Shown here: piece by piece, positions 1 through 10,495 of the stretch | Layout: the number at the start of each line of letters is the position of its first letter | Numbering within the stretch: position 1 is the first letter of the stretch | Source of the DNA: Lucinisca nassula | Taxonomy: Eukaryota; Mollusca; Bivalvia; Lucinida; Lucinidae | Length of the DNA: 64,000 nt | Direction of reading: 5' to 3' | Assembly: GCA_963580285.1 (NCBI GenBank) | Contig: OY757023.1 | Coordinates: 125,355,440 to 125,419,439 of the forward strand | Notes under the pieces: model-generated | The model's database searches: none | Told to the model about the DNA's origin: nothing | Seen by the model: the letters and a program-made list of their open reading frames with translations, nothing else | Made by a program: the position numbers and the translations under genes

Positions 1-69
1 CAGTACTCGTGTGCGGGTCGGTTTCAGCTCTGCCTGTAATCATTATGCAGCCCATTTGTTTCTTCAAGT
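1..69 (-). mobile_element. SINE-B fragment (5' head, truncated by window edge)
   Basis: This matches the head of a short retroposon found about nine times in the window. The best copy, 57411-57721, has target duplications and a (CAAA)n tail. Shared words are 'atgcagcccat' and 'tttcttcaag'. Only the head is present here, and the rest lies beyond base 1. Confidence 0.7.
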
Positions 70-285
70 GACCAATGAATGAAACTGCTATAATTTTTTA
101 TTGGTGTTCTTTATCTAAGTTTTACTAATGATTACATCGTTTTGGATATTATAGTACGGGAAGCTTGTTGGCACAATTTATTCATGACTGGCCAAATTGA
201 TCATGATAAATGTTTTTTCTACAATATCAATACACATTTTGAATTAGATAACCACAGGCTCTGCAGTGAACATGAAGTGTCTCTC

Positions 286-481
286 ATTCGAAAACACGCC
301 TTTTCAAATATATTGAAAATTTAACCATCAAACAATGAAAATTATCAAATAAAAGATCTGATAATTTTCGTATTTCTGCTAAGAAACCCGTTAGAACTGC
401 CTCCGCATGATTACCCACAATCTATTATTTTTAGCAGAATAATGTATACCCCTGAAATTATGTAGACATGTTTTCGCGATG
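286..481. mobile_element. MITE-H hairpin MITE, degenerate copy
   Basis: The ends are inverted copies of each other ('cgaaaacacgcc' on the left, 'acatgttttcgcg' on the right). The centre keeps a decayed version of the family palindrome around 382-440, between 'tatttctgct' and 'agcagaataatgtatacc'. It lies just beyond the 3' end of the FYVE gene. Confidence 0.7.
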
Positions 482-570
482 TGGGTCCTGACCATAGTAT
501 GAAACGGCTTAATATCATGCATTTTATGGGGACAAAAGTTCAATTAATCATGGAAAACCACAATCACACA

Positions 571-576
571 TTTATT
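571..576 (-). promoter_or_regulatory. candidate polyadenylation signal of the FYVE gene
   Basis: The minus strand reads AATAAA 54 bases past the stop codon at 630-632. It is the first such hexamer downstream of the stop, but such words are frequent in AT-rich DNA; another lies near 97-102. Confidence 0.35.
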
Positions 577-629
577 CATTTGCCTTATACCAATAATCTT
601 ATGAGTAAACCAGTTACTCGGCAAAATAC

Positions 630-842
630 TTAGGTCCAACAAACCTCGTCCTCATTCTCCTGGATTGTTTGTTGAATGGATGTAATTTCTTTGTGCAGTT
701 CTACAAGCTGTGGCATTACATCAACGGCTTCAGGTTTATCTTCAAACCATTCCGGATCTTCTAACTGCCTCTTAAGGACCTCAGATTTACAATCCGTACA
801 AACATATAAAAGAACAGACAGCTCTGGCTCCGCCTCAGGACA
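630..842 (-). CDS. FYVE gene exon 7 (terminal): last zinc ligands and C-terminal helix
   Basis: The acceptor 'ttcatgcag' precedes base 842, the exon starts in phase 0, and it ends at TAA 632-630. It encodes residues 402-471. CTDC (C416, C419) supplies the fourth Cys pair of the second finger. A charged segment follows, rich in Glu and Lys with spaced Leu/Ile, that looks helical or coiled-coil. 'CKSEVLKRQ' right after the last Cys pair resembles the rabenosyn-5 post-FYVE segment, recalled rather than aligned. Confidence 0.87.
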   Translation of the reverse strand, partial: CPEAEPELSVLLYVCTDCKSEVLKRQLEDPEWFEDKPEAVDVMPQLVELHKEITSIQQTIQENEDEVCWT

Positions 843-903
843 CTGCATGAAAAAGTGGAAGATTTGTCATTTGCATTAAGTCAGAAGACTCAGAAATAAA
901 ACA

Positions 904-1015
904 GAGAATTTACTGTATAACAGTGAAATTTCAATGACTTGAACCCCTTTGGGACAAAGAAAACTTGTTTAGAGGAGGGTAATTTAACGACCAGTCAGTG
1001 TCATGTAAGGAGGCA
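904..1015. mobile_element. fragment of CAGTC-ended MITE
   Basis: 'cagtgaaatttcaatgactt', 'gaacccctttgggac' and 'ggaggcataat' follow the left half of the elements at 13680 and 48832. The hairpin and right end are missing. Confidence 0.55.
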
Positions 1016-1339
1016 TAATGTTTCCATAAAATAAAGGTTTGATGCGTCAGGAAACCTCCATGCGAACTGAACAGCAACTAAATTGTGTAAATCGCGGCGG
1101 AAGATGAAGGTGAAGGTTGGTACCGCGTAGTACCGGTTGAAACCCCCGTTAATTATCACTGAAAGTCCAATTGCAGTTTCATTTGTGCTGTTGAATTTTT
1201 AAATGTTTTCATTTTAACATCTTTGCTGATGGTGCAGCTCATGTTGCCTCACCTGGAACACCGGAAATGCAAACAAAACTTTGTGTTTCCTAAAACGCAA
1301 TGTCAAGACCAAGATGACAAAGATCAGGGAAACTGCTTA
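1016..1339. other. unassigned stretch
   Basis: No convincing exon, repeat or hairpin is seen here. A short plus-strand frame (1223 onward) may be the upstream continuation of the LINE relic that follows, but no motif was recognised. Confidence 0.4.
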
Positions 1340-1932
1340 GAATACCCTTTGCAGACAACAGCTAGAGTATTATATAGCTGTGTGGGACCCCTCCCCACCC
1401 CTACAAAGAACAAGGGATTGTGCAGCGCAGAGCTGCAACCAGGACATGCTCAAACTTTGACCGGACTACCAGTGTAACTTGGATAGATGTCTTTATCTAT
1501 TCTATAAAATTGTTCACGGTATCGTTGCCATACCTATCTGAGGAGCTCTAAGACTTCCAGATAAAACTCAATGATTTTTAGACAGATGTATGCATCTCGG
1601 GATTATTATAAATATTATTTTTTCCCGTTGGCTGCTGTCCAATGGAAAGCCCTCCCTGAACCCGCTATATGTCTTCAAGGCATAAGTTGGCAGACTACAC
1701 TCAAGGCCCTAGATCCCTGAGTAAACTATTTTAAACATGCTTTTAAACTCGTCTTGACTATCTTAACCTATCATCTTCCATCCACTTGCACTATTATGCT
1801 CTGTCACTCTCACTATTACACTCTGCTTTTATCTTTATTTTAAGTCTTAACTCTTGACAAGCACACCTGTCTAAACTGTCCGCGAGGGCGTATGGCAGTA
1901 TATAGAGAAAAAGAAGAAGAAGGACACTTCGG
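1340..1932 (+). pseudogene. LINE relic: C-terminal end of a reverse-transcriptase ORF plus 3' tail
   Basis: Broken frames resemble the end of jockey/CR1-type LINE polymerases. A 'CSAELQPGHA' segment stands where 'QRRAARY' is usual; then come 'FYKIVHGIVAIPISEEL', a 'FSRWLLSNGKPSLNPL' segment (normally FFPRTVxxWNxLP) and an 'FKA' end near 1680. Several stops and frameshifts are present. The 3' region ends in an (AAG)n tail at 1910-1922, as expected for a reverse-transcribed copy. It lies in sense orientation within the last intron region of the minus-strand FYVE gene's opposite strand. Confidence 0.7.
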
Positions 1933-2042
1933 TGCGACCAAATAATTTAGTACTGAGTGGACACCTGTTTGGGAAAGAGCTGCTAACGGAAGGAAGGAAG
2001 GAATTGAATGAATGAATAAATTTTCAACAGCATTAAGCTTAC

Positions 2043-2246
2043 CCCATCAAACTTAATAACTGAAACTTTTGGTCTTTTGTCTATATCCTGGGTTTCGCCA
2101 TCTTCGAAGTATACTAGCAAGTCTTTGTTGGAGCAAGTTTTACACAGGGCAAGTCCACATACCCGGCAGTTGCGTAGTTTTTGTTCTTTATGGAACTTTC
2201 TAAACCTTGAATGGCAGACACGACAAGATGTGACTGTTTTCTCTAA
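2043..2246 (-). CDS. FYVE gene exon 6: second FYVE-like finger
   Basis: The acceptor is 'ctacttgcag' and the donor 'GGG|gtaagc'. The exon is 68 codons, phase 0 at both ends (residues 334-401). It carries C341-x2-C344, C360-x2-C363 and C368-x2-C371 with the order CRVC, CRVCG, CKTC; the final pair is in exon 7. The membrane-contacting R-[RK]-HHCR core of a true FYVE is replaced by 'KEQKLRNCRVCG', so this finger probably does not bind PI3P in the usual way. Confidence 0.88.
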
Positions 2247-2450
2247 CTGCAAGTAGAAATCAAAGCGCCAAAAGGCACTGAAATGACAGATTCTGTGAAA
2301 AATTCAGATTTACTTTCTATAGTGATAAGGACAATGGCGCTGGAGTGCTGATTTTTAGTTTGGTTCACAAAACTGAGGTGAATCGGCTGTTATACACTTT
2401 CATCATCATTTTATTTGCACATTATAGGTAATACAACATGCAAATGACTA

Positions 2451-2559
2451 CCCAGCAGGCACACGTCGCTAGGACAACGTCAAATCAACGTTGATGCAAC
2501 GTCATGAGGTTGCACCGACGTTGATGTGACGTCACAATTACGTCATGTGCCTGCTGGGA
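2451..2559. mobile_element. small MITE with CCCAGCAGGCACA inverted ends
   Basis: The left end 'cccagcaggcacacg' and right end 'tgtgcctgctggg' are inverted. Between them are several ACGTTGA/TGACGT words. Related decayed stretches occur at 14700-14785 and 25648-25745. This end sequence is, from general knowledge, widespread in marine animal genomes. Confidence 0.7.
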
Positions 2560-2655
2560 TAGTTGTCAGTTTTATGACAACACAAAGCGTAGACGCAACT
2601 TTCTTGTGAAAGCTTACACTTGTTGACTGAGATGTGTTTCGCGGCTCAGTCAAGA

Positions 2656-3062
2656 ACCTGCCTTCTTGCACACCAGACAAGGAAATCCGTGATTTTACCC
2701 TGGGATAGAAATTTATGTTCTGACCCTGGTGTTCCGACCCCAGATCGAATATAATCGCGTGTTTGATAAATGCACTGGTTGATTACAACCTCATGCGCGG
2801 CGTTGTCATGCGTGACGTCACTAAACATTCCTGTTGTGTCATCACAAAATGGCGGACGTCGGTAACCGAAGTGACAGCAGCATTAAAAATTCGCAACAGA
2901 CATGGAAGGTATGCAAGAAAAAGAATCCTATATGGGTGTGGGGGGTGGATAGAAAAATCCGTCCCTAGGGATCACTGTCCGGCATCACTCGGCAAGCCTC
3001 GTGATGCCGGACAGTGACCCTCGGGACGGATTTTTCCATCCACCCCTCACATCCATATAAGC
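2656..3062 (-). mobile_element. large-hairpin element M6, copy 1
   Basis: A unique-looking flank (2656-2925) is followed by a palindrome of about 128 bp at 2930-3057. Its arms share 'gtccggcatcac', 'aaaatccgtccc' and 'ggggtggat'. The whole unit recurs reversed at 37908-38289. A third copy (22640-23090) keeps the flank but has a different palindrome. Confidence 0.75.
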
Positions 3063-3639
3063 TTCTTATATTATGTCGTGCGCTACAATAAAGGAAAACA
3101 CTTTTTGTGCGATGTTTGAAGTTTTGCGGCATGTGACTAATTATTTATCACAAAATTGTGCTTACATATTCAGTTATTCAGACCTACAACAGAATTGGAC
3201 AGTGATAACTGTTAGCAGTATATTATTGCTGGCTTGCTACCGTACGGTGAAGTTTCTAGCGTCACGTACTTCGCATTTAATTAGGTCATGTAAGTGTTAT
3301 GAGTTTGTACCCTTTCAGCCCTTTATAGCCAAGTACAGATACCAACAGATGCAAACAGTGTAGAACCTGGTGAGATGGCTCATAATGATACATCGCATTC
3401 TGTTCTACATGGTTTGACATGCTGTTGACGACTATTGACTAGACACCCAATTTACATGTGTAGAATGGACGCGTACAAATTCAGTGACTGCAGTGTGAAC
3501 TTGAGAAACTCGTGGGTGGAAGGGATAAAATCTTAACCTGGCCATTTCGAAATGTAGCGGAGGCCATTTCATCTTCTTTTTTTTCTTTTTTTTTTTCTCT
3601 TAAATTGCGACACAAACTTCATATTTCTTACGATTCATC
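3063..3639. other. unassigned stretch with T-rich tract
   Basis: A 96-codon plus-strand frame (3073-3363) shows no recognisable motif, and no splice context was found. A T-rich run lies at 3577-3600. Nothing else is evident. Confidence 0.4.
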
Positions 3640-4065
3640 TGCAGGCAGCTGATTCAAATGAAATCCAATCACTGAAAAATAAGATAAAATGTAAATTCGT
3701 CTGCTTCATGTTTTGTACGGCGCTTTTAAGATACCTAACACGTTCATTGTTCGTTTTACGAAAGACATGTGTCGTCTGATCTTTCATGGAACTTTTTCAA
3801 CTACAGTTGTCGCCAAAACCGTCGCATGATGCAGCTGAATCATAAGATAAAATCGTCAAGTCGTCTGCTTCAAAAGTTTGTATTACGCTTACAGGATAAC
3901 TAATACGCTTGTACAATTTTGATTACTGCGCCAAACCGGACTACATTTTGTGCGGACTCATATTTCTATGGCTGTCAAAGCCGGAAGAACTGAATCCTGA
4001 ATTACTTTAAACGTGTAGCACAGCAAGAATAGACAGAAAGAATCTGTCATTAAAAATCGTCAAAT
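3640..4065 (-). repeat. dispersed repeat, inverted relative to 28572-28815
   Basis: Bases 3810-4065 read in reverse complement match 28572-28815, for example 'ctgcgccaaaccggactaca' against 'tgtagtccggtttggcgcag'. A partial second unit ('cgtctgcttc') sits at 3640-3760. No ends or coding capacity were recognised. Confidence 0.7.
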
Positions 4066-4137
4066 TCACAACTGTATACAGTGGAAAACAATATTAAGAA
4101 AAAACGCCTATTCAAATATACTGAATTAGAAGTCTAT

Positions 4138-4288
4138 GTGGTGTAGTGTTTATGCTACTCGCCTTGTAAACCAGGAGTCGCAGGATCGATCCGGGCTTCT
4201 CCAGACATTAGGATGAGTCTTTAAACCGAGGTCCCGTCTCCGTATGACGTTAGCTGTTGGTGAGACGTAAAAACCACTCACTCACTCA
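4138..4288 (+). mobile_element. tRNA-derived SINE, family A
   Basis: The tRNA-like head has a B-box ('ggatcgatccg') at about 4182-4192. A body with 'aaccgaggtcccgtctccgt' follows, and the element ends in a (CACT)n tail at 4272-4288. A related tail fragment is at 4503-4601 and a reversed copy at 14040-14215. Confidence 0.75.
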
Positions 4289-4649
4289 AATATATTGAAC
4301 ATTTAACCTCCAAAACATGAATGTTTTCAGATAAAAACAATCTGATAGTTTTTATTCTTCTGCTCAAAACATAGATTGTAGGAACTCTTTATAACCGCCT
4401 CAATAATACGGTTCTAACAAGTTCCCACAATCTATGTTTTTGAGCAGAAATAAGAGTATTGAATACCCCTGTAAGCCCAAGTTGTACCATATAAAAATAT
4501 CCCTGGCTTCTTCAGACCTTCGGATGAGTCTCTTAACCGAGGTCCCGTCTCCGTATGACCTTAGCTGTTGGTGGGATGTAAAACTCAAACACTCACTCAC
4601 TCAACATATAAAAGTGGGGTTTAAGGGGGGTCAAACTACATAGGCGTGT
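4289..4649. mobile_element. MITE-H copy interrupted by SINE-A tail
   Basis: The palindrome at about 4363-4442 has 'aaaacatagattgta' and 'acaatctatgttttt' arms. The right end 'ataggcgtgtttt' is at 4631-4645. A SINE-A body (4503-4601) ending in (ACTC)n splits the right half. The left end was replaced by the neighbouring SINE. Confidence 0.75.
4503..4601 (+). mobile_element. SINE-A 5'-truncated copy
   Basis: It shares 'ttaaccgaggtcccgtctcc' and 'agctgttggtg' with 4205-4265 and ends in 'cactcactcactca'. It is nested in a MITE-H. Confidence 0.7.
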
Positions 4650-4664
4650 TTTAGTGAAAACATT

Positions 4665-4692
4665 GGGGCGGGGGGGGGGGGGGGGGGGGGGT
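4665..4692. repeat. poly-G tract
   Basis: About 25 G in a row interrupted once by C. Such runs can form G-quadruplexes and are error-prone in assembly. Confidence 0.9.
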
Positions 4693-5077
4693 CGTTGATT
4701 ATTACTCAACCAAAAATTAAAAAACGCAAAGCTTCATTGCTATTGTCTAAGTAATTATCACCAACCAATGAAGTTGAACCGCGTGCAAATTAAAACATAA
4801 ATACTTATAAGCTTCGGCTAATATCATTTCCAATTTTAGAGTGTCAACGAGTATGCTCTATTATAAATTATCAATAGTTAAACAACTACCTTTACTTGTA
4901 GCAAAGAATCTTGAATCCCATCAGACATTGCGGCATATGGGCCAGTTTTTCGAAGCATCGTTAGCTTAATGGGCCCAATGGTCAAAATATTAATCGTTCT
5001 AAGTTACTTATATGTTTTCAGCAGAACTATTAGTACAGTTACTTGCATACAAAATGGCCAAGCGTCTATCCAAAATA

Positions 5078-5104
5078 AATAAATAATAATAATAATAATA
5101 ATAG
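5078..5104. repeat. (AAT)n microsatellite
   Basis: About eight AAT/ATAA units, preceded by AAAT units. Confidence 0.85.
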
Positions 5105-5125
5105 CAGTACGAACTATAACTTCAG

Positions 5126-5340
5126 TTAACCCATATATGCCTAGCGTCCCATTTTGGGACATTTGCAAACAATGTACACCCAGATGAAACGCCATAGAAC
5201 GCGGCGTCTGCTCACAAGAAAACCAACAGTTGGACTCAAGAATTGGCATTTAATCCATTTTGTCCATAAAAGAGTCTTCCGCCTTCTATATAACAGGAGC
5301 CCATTTCAAACTGAGAGGTGTAAGGCCAGATAGAGTTTTT
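5126..5340. mobile_element. degenerate TTAA-type MITE (M3-like)
   Basis: It starts 'ttaacccat' and carries the 'aacaatgtacacccagat' core arm and the reversed 'tataacaggagcccatttca' segment typical of M3. The ends are poorly preserved. Confidence 0.5.
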
Positions 5341-6185
5341 GTTTTAATAATACATAATTACATGTATGTATTTAGAAAGTGGCCGAGTGCAGGCCCTGAA
5401 CAGACGCCTCAGAGTTTGGCCTCAGATTTGAGCATGCACTGCTTGCAACTGCGCAAATTTGGTGGATTACCCCTGTTATACGGGTTAAATTTTATTTTAT
5501 TATCTTCTTGCTACTGCAACTTAAGTCAGGCCCCATAATCTTTATAACAATTTTCTCAAATTTCTGAGGGTCGAGATTTTGGGCGGTCTATCTAGGGTAA
5601 AGCAGCCCCCCAACTGACTGTACATTCGGGATCATATGTGTAAATAAATGTTGTCTGGATCCAATCATAGTGTAAAAAGACTGTTATGTATGTAAAGACA
5701 CAGAGGAACTTACATGAGTATTCATGTATTATTGAATTTATAAACGAGTTGAAGCAAAGGGAAAATATGCGAGGCTTTGCCGAGCATTTTATCACTTTTC
5801 TTCAACGAGTTTAATAAATTAAATAATACATGAGCACGAATGCAAGATTTCATTTATCATATGGCATTTAAAACGCACTTTATTCACGATTAGTTTACAA
5901 AAAAATGTCAATATTCCGCCATCATTAAACGCGGCGTCGTTAAAGACGTCGTACACGTCGTAACGTTAAGGGGCGTATGTAACAAATTTGAATATTAAAT
6001 CCACTAGTTGATTATCGAATTTATTACATGGTGTTATAGCACTCTCAGGCACGACGTCATATGATAAAAAGTTTAAAAAGTCATGAAACACGATGTTTGG
6101 TTATTTGGTTATTGTAGAAACGGGTAACCGTCAGTCATACAGATTCATTGCCAAATTGTTCATGGTATGAAATAAAAATATTTAC
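5341..6185. other. intronic stretch without recognised features
   Basis: This lies inside FYVE intron 5. It holds another 'gcatgcactgcttgcaactg' MITE-core remnant at about 5432 and AT-rich sequence. No exon with splice sites was found. Confidence 0.4.
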
Positions 6186-6336
6186 CGCCCAAAACACTGA
6201 TTTCTGCCAGGCTGGAACTTCAACAAGTTTTCTCAGCTCTTGAACAGTTTTGCGGACGTACTTCTCAGAATTATTTACAGCCGCACTGAATCCCTCTAAC
6301 AGTCGACGACATTCTTTACTTATATCTATTTCAAAC
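6186..6336 (-). CDS. FYVE gene exon 5: helical linker
   Basis: The acceptor is 'tgtattgcag' and the donor 'GGGCG|gtaaat'. The first G completes the Gln codon begun in exon 4 and the exon ends in phase 0 (residues 284-333). The peptide is charged with heptad-like hydrophobics ('CRRLLEGFSAAV', 'VRKTVQELRKLVEV'), so it is probably an amphipathic helix linking the two fingers. Confidence 0.86.
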
Positions 6337-6536
6337 CTGCAATACAAATAGAATGTCACATTGAAAAAGATCTTTAAAGTCTATAATATAAAGCCGCGTG
6401 GTCCACAAATAGAGACATATTAACCCAATCAGTTTGTTCGGGTGGTAGGGCTTGAGATGTCATTTCAAGGAATTATATCTTCTCCATCAGATTACAATTA
6501 CGGCATGTTTGTATTTTATCTTCTAGAGCTGATTAC

Positions 6537-6782
6537 GTATGAGCCAGTGCTCGTCAAAACCTACAATAAGACATGTGCGCCCAGCGAAGACCCAGATCAG
6601 CCTGCGCAACCATATAGTCTAACCAGAGACTTCTCTTGCTGTATGAAGAAGCACTGGGCCCTTAGCTATCCTTAGAGCGCGCAACGAAGACTCTGGTCAG
6701 ACTGTGCGGATGCGCAGGCTGATCTGAGTCTTCGTTGGGCGCACATGTCTTAATGTAGGTTTTGTCATGCGCTGGCTCATAT
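6537..6782. mobile_element. MITE M4 with inverted repeats of about 70 bp
   Basis: The left arm 'atgagccagtgctcgtcaaa' is mirrored on the right by 'gcgctggctcat'. The inner arms share 'acatgtgcgccca' and 'cgaagac'. Related arms appear at 22165-22330 and 26280-26345. Confidence 0.75.
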
Positions 6783-6799
6783 TAAAATACAATATATTT

Positions 6800-7345
6800 A
6801 TCCCCTGCAGCTTTTTTTGCAAATACAGTCAATGGATTGGTGTTTTATCTTCTACTGCTGATAACAATAGTGTCGTTACACAGCTGTAATTCCTAATGTA
6901 AATAAAATTTATTTGTGTTTTACTTTTTACCACTATTACGCAGCTAATAACGAGTAATACAAATAAAATGCATTTGCGTTCTATTTTTGGCTGCTGATTA
7001 CATTATCAGCTTCCACAACTGAAAGTACAAAGAATTTGCAATTTATCTTCTACACCTGATTGCTGAAAATATAAAATATTTGTATTTTATCTTCTTCTAC
7101 AACTGACAACCAAAAATAAAAAAAAATGTATTTTATCTCCTACAACAGAATATCGAAAATTCAAATCAGTGTATATACAAATAACATATATTTGTATTTC
7201 AACTTCTACAACTGATAACTGAAAAAAAAAAAACATAGATGTATTTATATTTTATCTTCTGCAACTGATTACTGAAATTACAAAGTATTTTTATTTTATC
7301 TTATACAACTGGTTTCTGAAAATACGAAGTATTTATATCTTCTCA
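6800..7345. repeat. minisatellite of about 46 bp (left part)
   Basis: Units resemble 'ctgattactgaaaatacaaa' plus 'tttgtattttatcttctaca'. The array continues at 8128-8510 and is split by a LINE fragment. It lies within FYVE intron 4/5. Confidence 0.8.
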
Positions 7346-7439
7346 GAATCAGAATAAGAATTGTTACTGGTGACGCGTCAAATGACATTTGCACACCAGG
7401 ACCGGTGTGATATGGGAAGTTAGTCCCTAGCTCTAATCA

Positions 7440-8128
7440 AAGAGGTAAACTAAGCTACACAATCATCAGCACCTTCAGCTGTCGAAATATTTGAATCGGG
7501 GAAGAACGACTCTTTATAAATGTCAGTTCTTGCAGTAAGGATCTGAAACGCCAATGGTGATTTCTAGAGTGCCTGGCTGGGGGAACCAGGTCATCTGTTG
7601 GTATGCTGGCAACACCCTTTAGACCTTTGTATAAAAGAATGAGCCTACTGTCTTTTCTCCTTTTCTTGAGAGACTCCCATTTTAATTTTCCAAGTATTCC
7701 AGTCATGCTCCCAGTTTCAAAGCAGTAATTGTCTGTTACAAATCTAGCAGCCCTATTCTGAATGTTTTCAATGTCTTCGTTAAGGACCACTCCACTGGGG
7801 TCCAAGATACAACTACCATATTCCAAGATTGGGCGAAGAAGACCTTTATATGCAGCCTCTTTTACATCCTGGGGGCACTGATGAAGATTTCGCCTCAAGA
7901 AAACAAGCGTTCTATTTGCCTTAATTCACATGTTGCTAATATGAGTATTCCATCTCAAGTTGTGTGTGATTGTCACACCAAGGTATTTACTTCTAAGGTG
8001 TAAGAAGCCTCAATTTTATTAGTTCTATTCCTAGTTATCTACATAATATTGCATTTAACGGGCTGAAATCTCATGCCCCATTTTCGTGCCCAACATCATA
8101 ATCTATCTATGTCATTCTGAAGTTTCAG
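7440..8128 (-). pseudogene. non-LTR retrotransposon fragment: C-terminal reverse-transcriptase/thumb region
   Basis: Minus-strand frames carry, in order, 'WGMRFQPVKCNIM', 'YLGVTITHNLRWNTHI', 'LRRNLHQCPQDVKEAAYKGL', 'RPILEYGS', 'IQNRAARFV' and 'LILLYKGLKG', the usual order at the C-terminal side of jockey/CR1-like LINE polymerases. The open stretch covers 7898-7455. The tail after 'RNHH' is frameshifted, and the catalytic FADD-containing part is absent. The fragment is dead and sits inside a minisatellite. Confidence 0.85.
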
Positions 8129-8510
8129 TAATCATCTTATACAGCTGATTACTGAAAATACAATTTGTATTTTATCTCCTAGATCTACACCAAATGATTA
8201 TTGAAAATACAAACTATTTATACTTTATCTTCTACTGCTGATTACTGAATATACAAAGTATATATATTTTATTTTTTACAACTAAATACTGAAAAACAAA
8301 GTATTTGTATCTTCTACAACTGATTACTGAAAATGAAAAAGCATTTGTATTTTGATCTTCTACAACTGATTGCTGAAAACACAAAGTATTTATAATTTAT
8401 TTTCTACAGCTAAATACTGAAAAAACAAAGTATTTCTATCTTCTTCACCTGATAACTGAAAATAAAAAAGTATCTTTAAGAGCTGATTACAGATCTTCTG
8501 TGGCTGATAA
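8128..8510. repeat. minisatellite of about 46 bp (right part)
   Basis: Same unit as 6800-7345 ('gattactgaaaatacaaagt', 'tatcttctacaactg'). The array resumes directly after the LINE fragment. Confidence 0.8.
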
Positions 8511-8749
8511 CTCAAAGGCGCATGTACAGATCCGGGGTTGAACCCATTTCTCAGTAGCCCATATTCTGTCTAGCATGCGGACTGAAAAAATATTTGTCTA
8601 TATCACGACGGAAGTAAGGGCGAGGACTGCGGCCGCGTACCCCGTAAAATATTTTTCACTGACCGTTCCAAAGCGGTTCTTCTGTCGCGATTCATTTTTG
8701 TTATAGATTGTCTTTAAATGTGTGCATCGCTGTAATTACACCTTTTGTT
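8511..8749. other. unassigned stretch
   Basis: Mixed sequence with a CpG-containing patch at 8608-8645. No feature recognised. Confidence 0.35.
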
Positions 8750-9052
8750 TTGGATAGCCAATTGGCCATTTGTGGGAAAGTAACTGTCCTTTTGGCTTTC
8801 CGCTATTGATGGTTCCATCAGGGTCTAGTTATTTCATGTTTGTGTTTCTTTCCCTTTGGTGTCTCTGATGGGAGCTGTGGGTTAATTGTATCGATTCCTG
8901 ATCATAGCCTTCACTTCTATTTTGATAACTCGGTGAGGGCCAATAAAGGAAGGCTAACATGTTTGTGTTTCTTTCCCTTTGGTGTATCTGATGGGTGGTG
9001 TTGATTAATTGTTTCGATTCCTGATCATTGCCTTCACTTCTATTTTACAGGC
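8750..9052. repeat. dispersed repeat with internal tandem duplication
   Basis: 'tggatagccaattggcc', 'taactgtccttttggctttc' and 'gattcctgatcat' recur at 14216-14403. Within this copy the segment 8841-8935 is repeated at 8960-9052. Confidence 0.75.
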
Positions 9053-9293
9053 AAGACTTCACAAAGATGTGGTGTTTGATAAATAAACTGGTACTGATCC
9101 AAATTAAAAGCAAACGACAACACTGGAATCAGCAATATCAAAGATTTTCTCGATATCAAGAGGTGGAAAGATTTTAAGTACCCTTGGTTGTATTTTCTTT
9201 ATCATTAAGATGATACACTCGCATGGCATTGAGTGTATTATTTTATATTCCCAAAACTGACTTTTTTCTGATTTATGAAAGTTTCTGTTATTT

Positions 9294-9500
9294 CTCTTAC
9301 TTCTGCTAAACATAGATTGTGGGTACCCATAAGAACCGCTTTATAGAGGCGGTTCTAACGGGTACCTGAAATCATAGATTGTGGGTATTCAATAGAACCG
9401 ATTCGCTGAGGCGGTCCTATTGAGTACCCACAATCTATGTTTTAGGAACAATAACAAAAATAATGTATACCCTTGTTAAATCTACGTTGGGTTACACTGG
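9294..9500. mobile_element. MITE-H copy with two successive hairpins
   Basis: Two palindromes stand side by side, at about 9308-9366 and 9374-9442. The second reads 'cacaatctatgtttt' on its right arm. The first has lost its outer right arm. A 'gtataccc' flank follows. Confidence 0.75.
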
Positions 9501-9527
9501 TATTGATTAAACGGACCATACACTTAC

Positions 9528-9703
9528 TGCTCTCTCCAAAATGTTGGGACAATACTGGTCATCTTTCTTTCCACAGTCATATCACAGTATAGATTATGTT
9601 TCTCTGTTCTGGTTGTAGACCTCATGCTTGAAAACTCTTCTGTTAAGGAACGCGTGGCAATATTATCAGATTCTCTGTCCTCATTATAACAGGCTTCACA
9701 TAC
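9528..9703 (-). CDS. FYVE gene exon 4: last Cys pair of finger 1 and linker
   Basis: The acceptor is 'ttgtttttcag' and the donor 'GAGCA|gtaagt'. It encodes residues 225-282 plus two bases of the Gln codon. VCEACYNE (C226, C229) closes the first FYVE finger. The rest is polar and Ser/Thr-rich. A MITE-H ends only about 14 bases upstream of the acceptor. Confidence 0.88.
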
Positions 9704-9716
9704 CTGAAAAACAATT

Positions 9717-9998
9717 AAGAAAACATGCCTATACAAATACATTGTAAACTTTACCACTAAACTTTACCACAAAAACTAAAATTTGATGATGAAAAATTGT
9801 GATATTTTTCTTATTTCTGCTCAAAATATAGATAATGGGTACTCGTTAGAACCGCCTCATCGAGGCGGTTCTAACGAGTACCCACAATCTATATTAAGCA
9901 GAAATAAGAAAAATAAGGTTTACCCCTGTAAACCCCAGTTTTTCTATACAACAGTGGGGTTCGAGAGCGTCAGAATTATATAGACGTATTTTCGTGAT
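9717..9998. mobile_element. MITE-H, near-complete copy
   Basis: The left end 'gaaaacatgcctata' and right end 'tatagacgtattttcgtg' are inverted. The palindrome at about 9822-9895 is perfect through 'gttagaaccgcctc' and its mirror. The left end lies next to the exon 4 acceptor of the FYVE gene. Confidence 0.88.
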
Positions 9999-10495
9999 GG
10001 CAATGTGTTTCTGATTAAAATTTTAATACACATGCAATTAACCACTGAACATTTTCTCAAAAACAATATATACGTTAGATGCACATCACGTGAACAAGTC
10101 CGTATAAAACACGCATGTAAATCCGACCGTACACAGAAAAAGTGGAATTTACAAGGGAATACACAATGTCTTTTATACTTGCTCAAAACGTAGATTCTAT
10201 ATACCGATATATGCATAGGGTCCCAAAATCATGAAACGGGGCATTGGCAAACAGAGTTAACCCAGATCAGATGAGTATCAGATGAGTATAAACGCGGCGT
10301 CTGATCACAGACTACACTTTTGTTTAAAGTACAGTACTTTAACGGTATAACTCCAAGTTCAGGACTAATTTATCTGCCCATACTCAAAGACAATCGACAC
10401 GCTAGTGCTGTCAGTGTGTTCTGACAAGCAGATTATTCTTGTCTGGTTTTCATTTAGTTATGATTTATAAAATTTATCTATAATATAGCACTAAT

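Noticed and set aside
6800..8510. CRISPR-like array of repeats and spacers
   Set aside because: The units are directly adjacent with variable sequence and no spacers, and the genome is eukaryotic.
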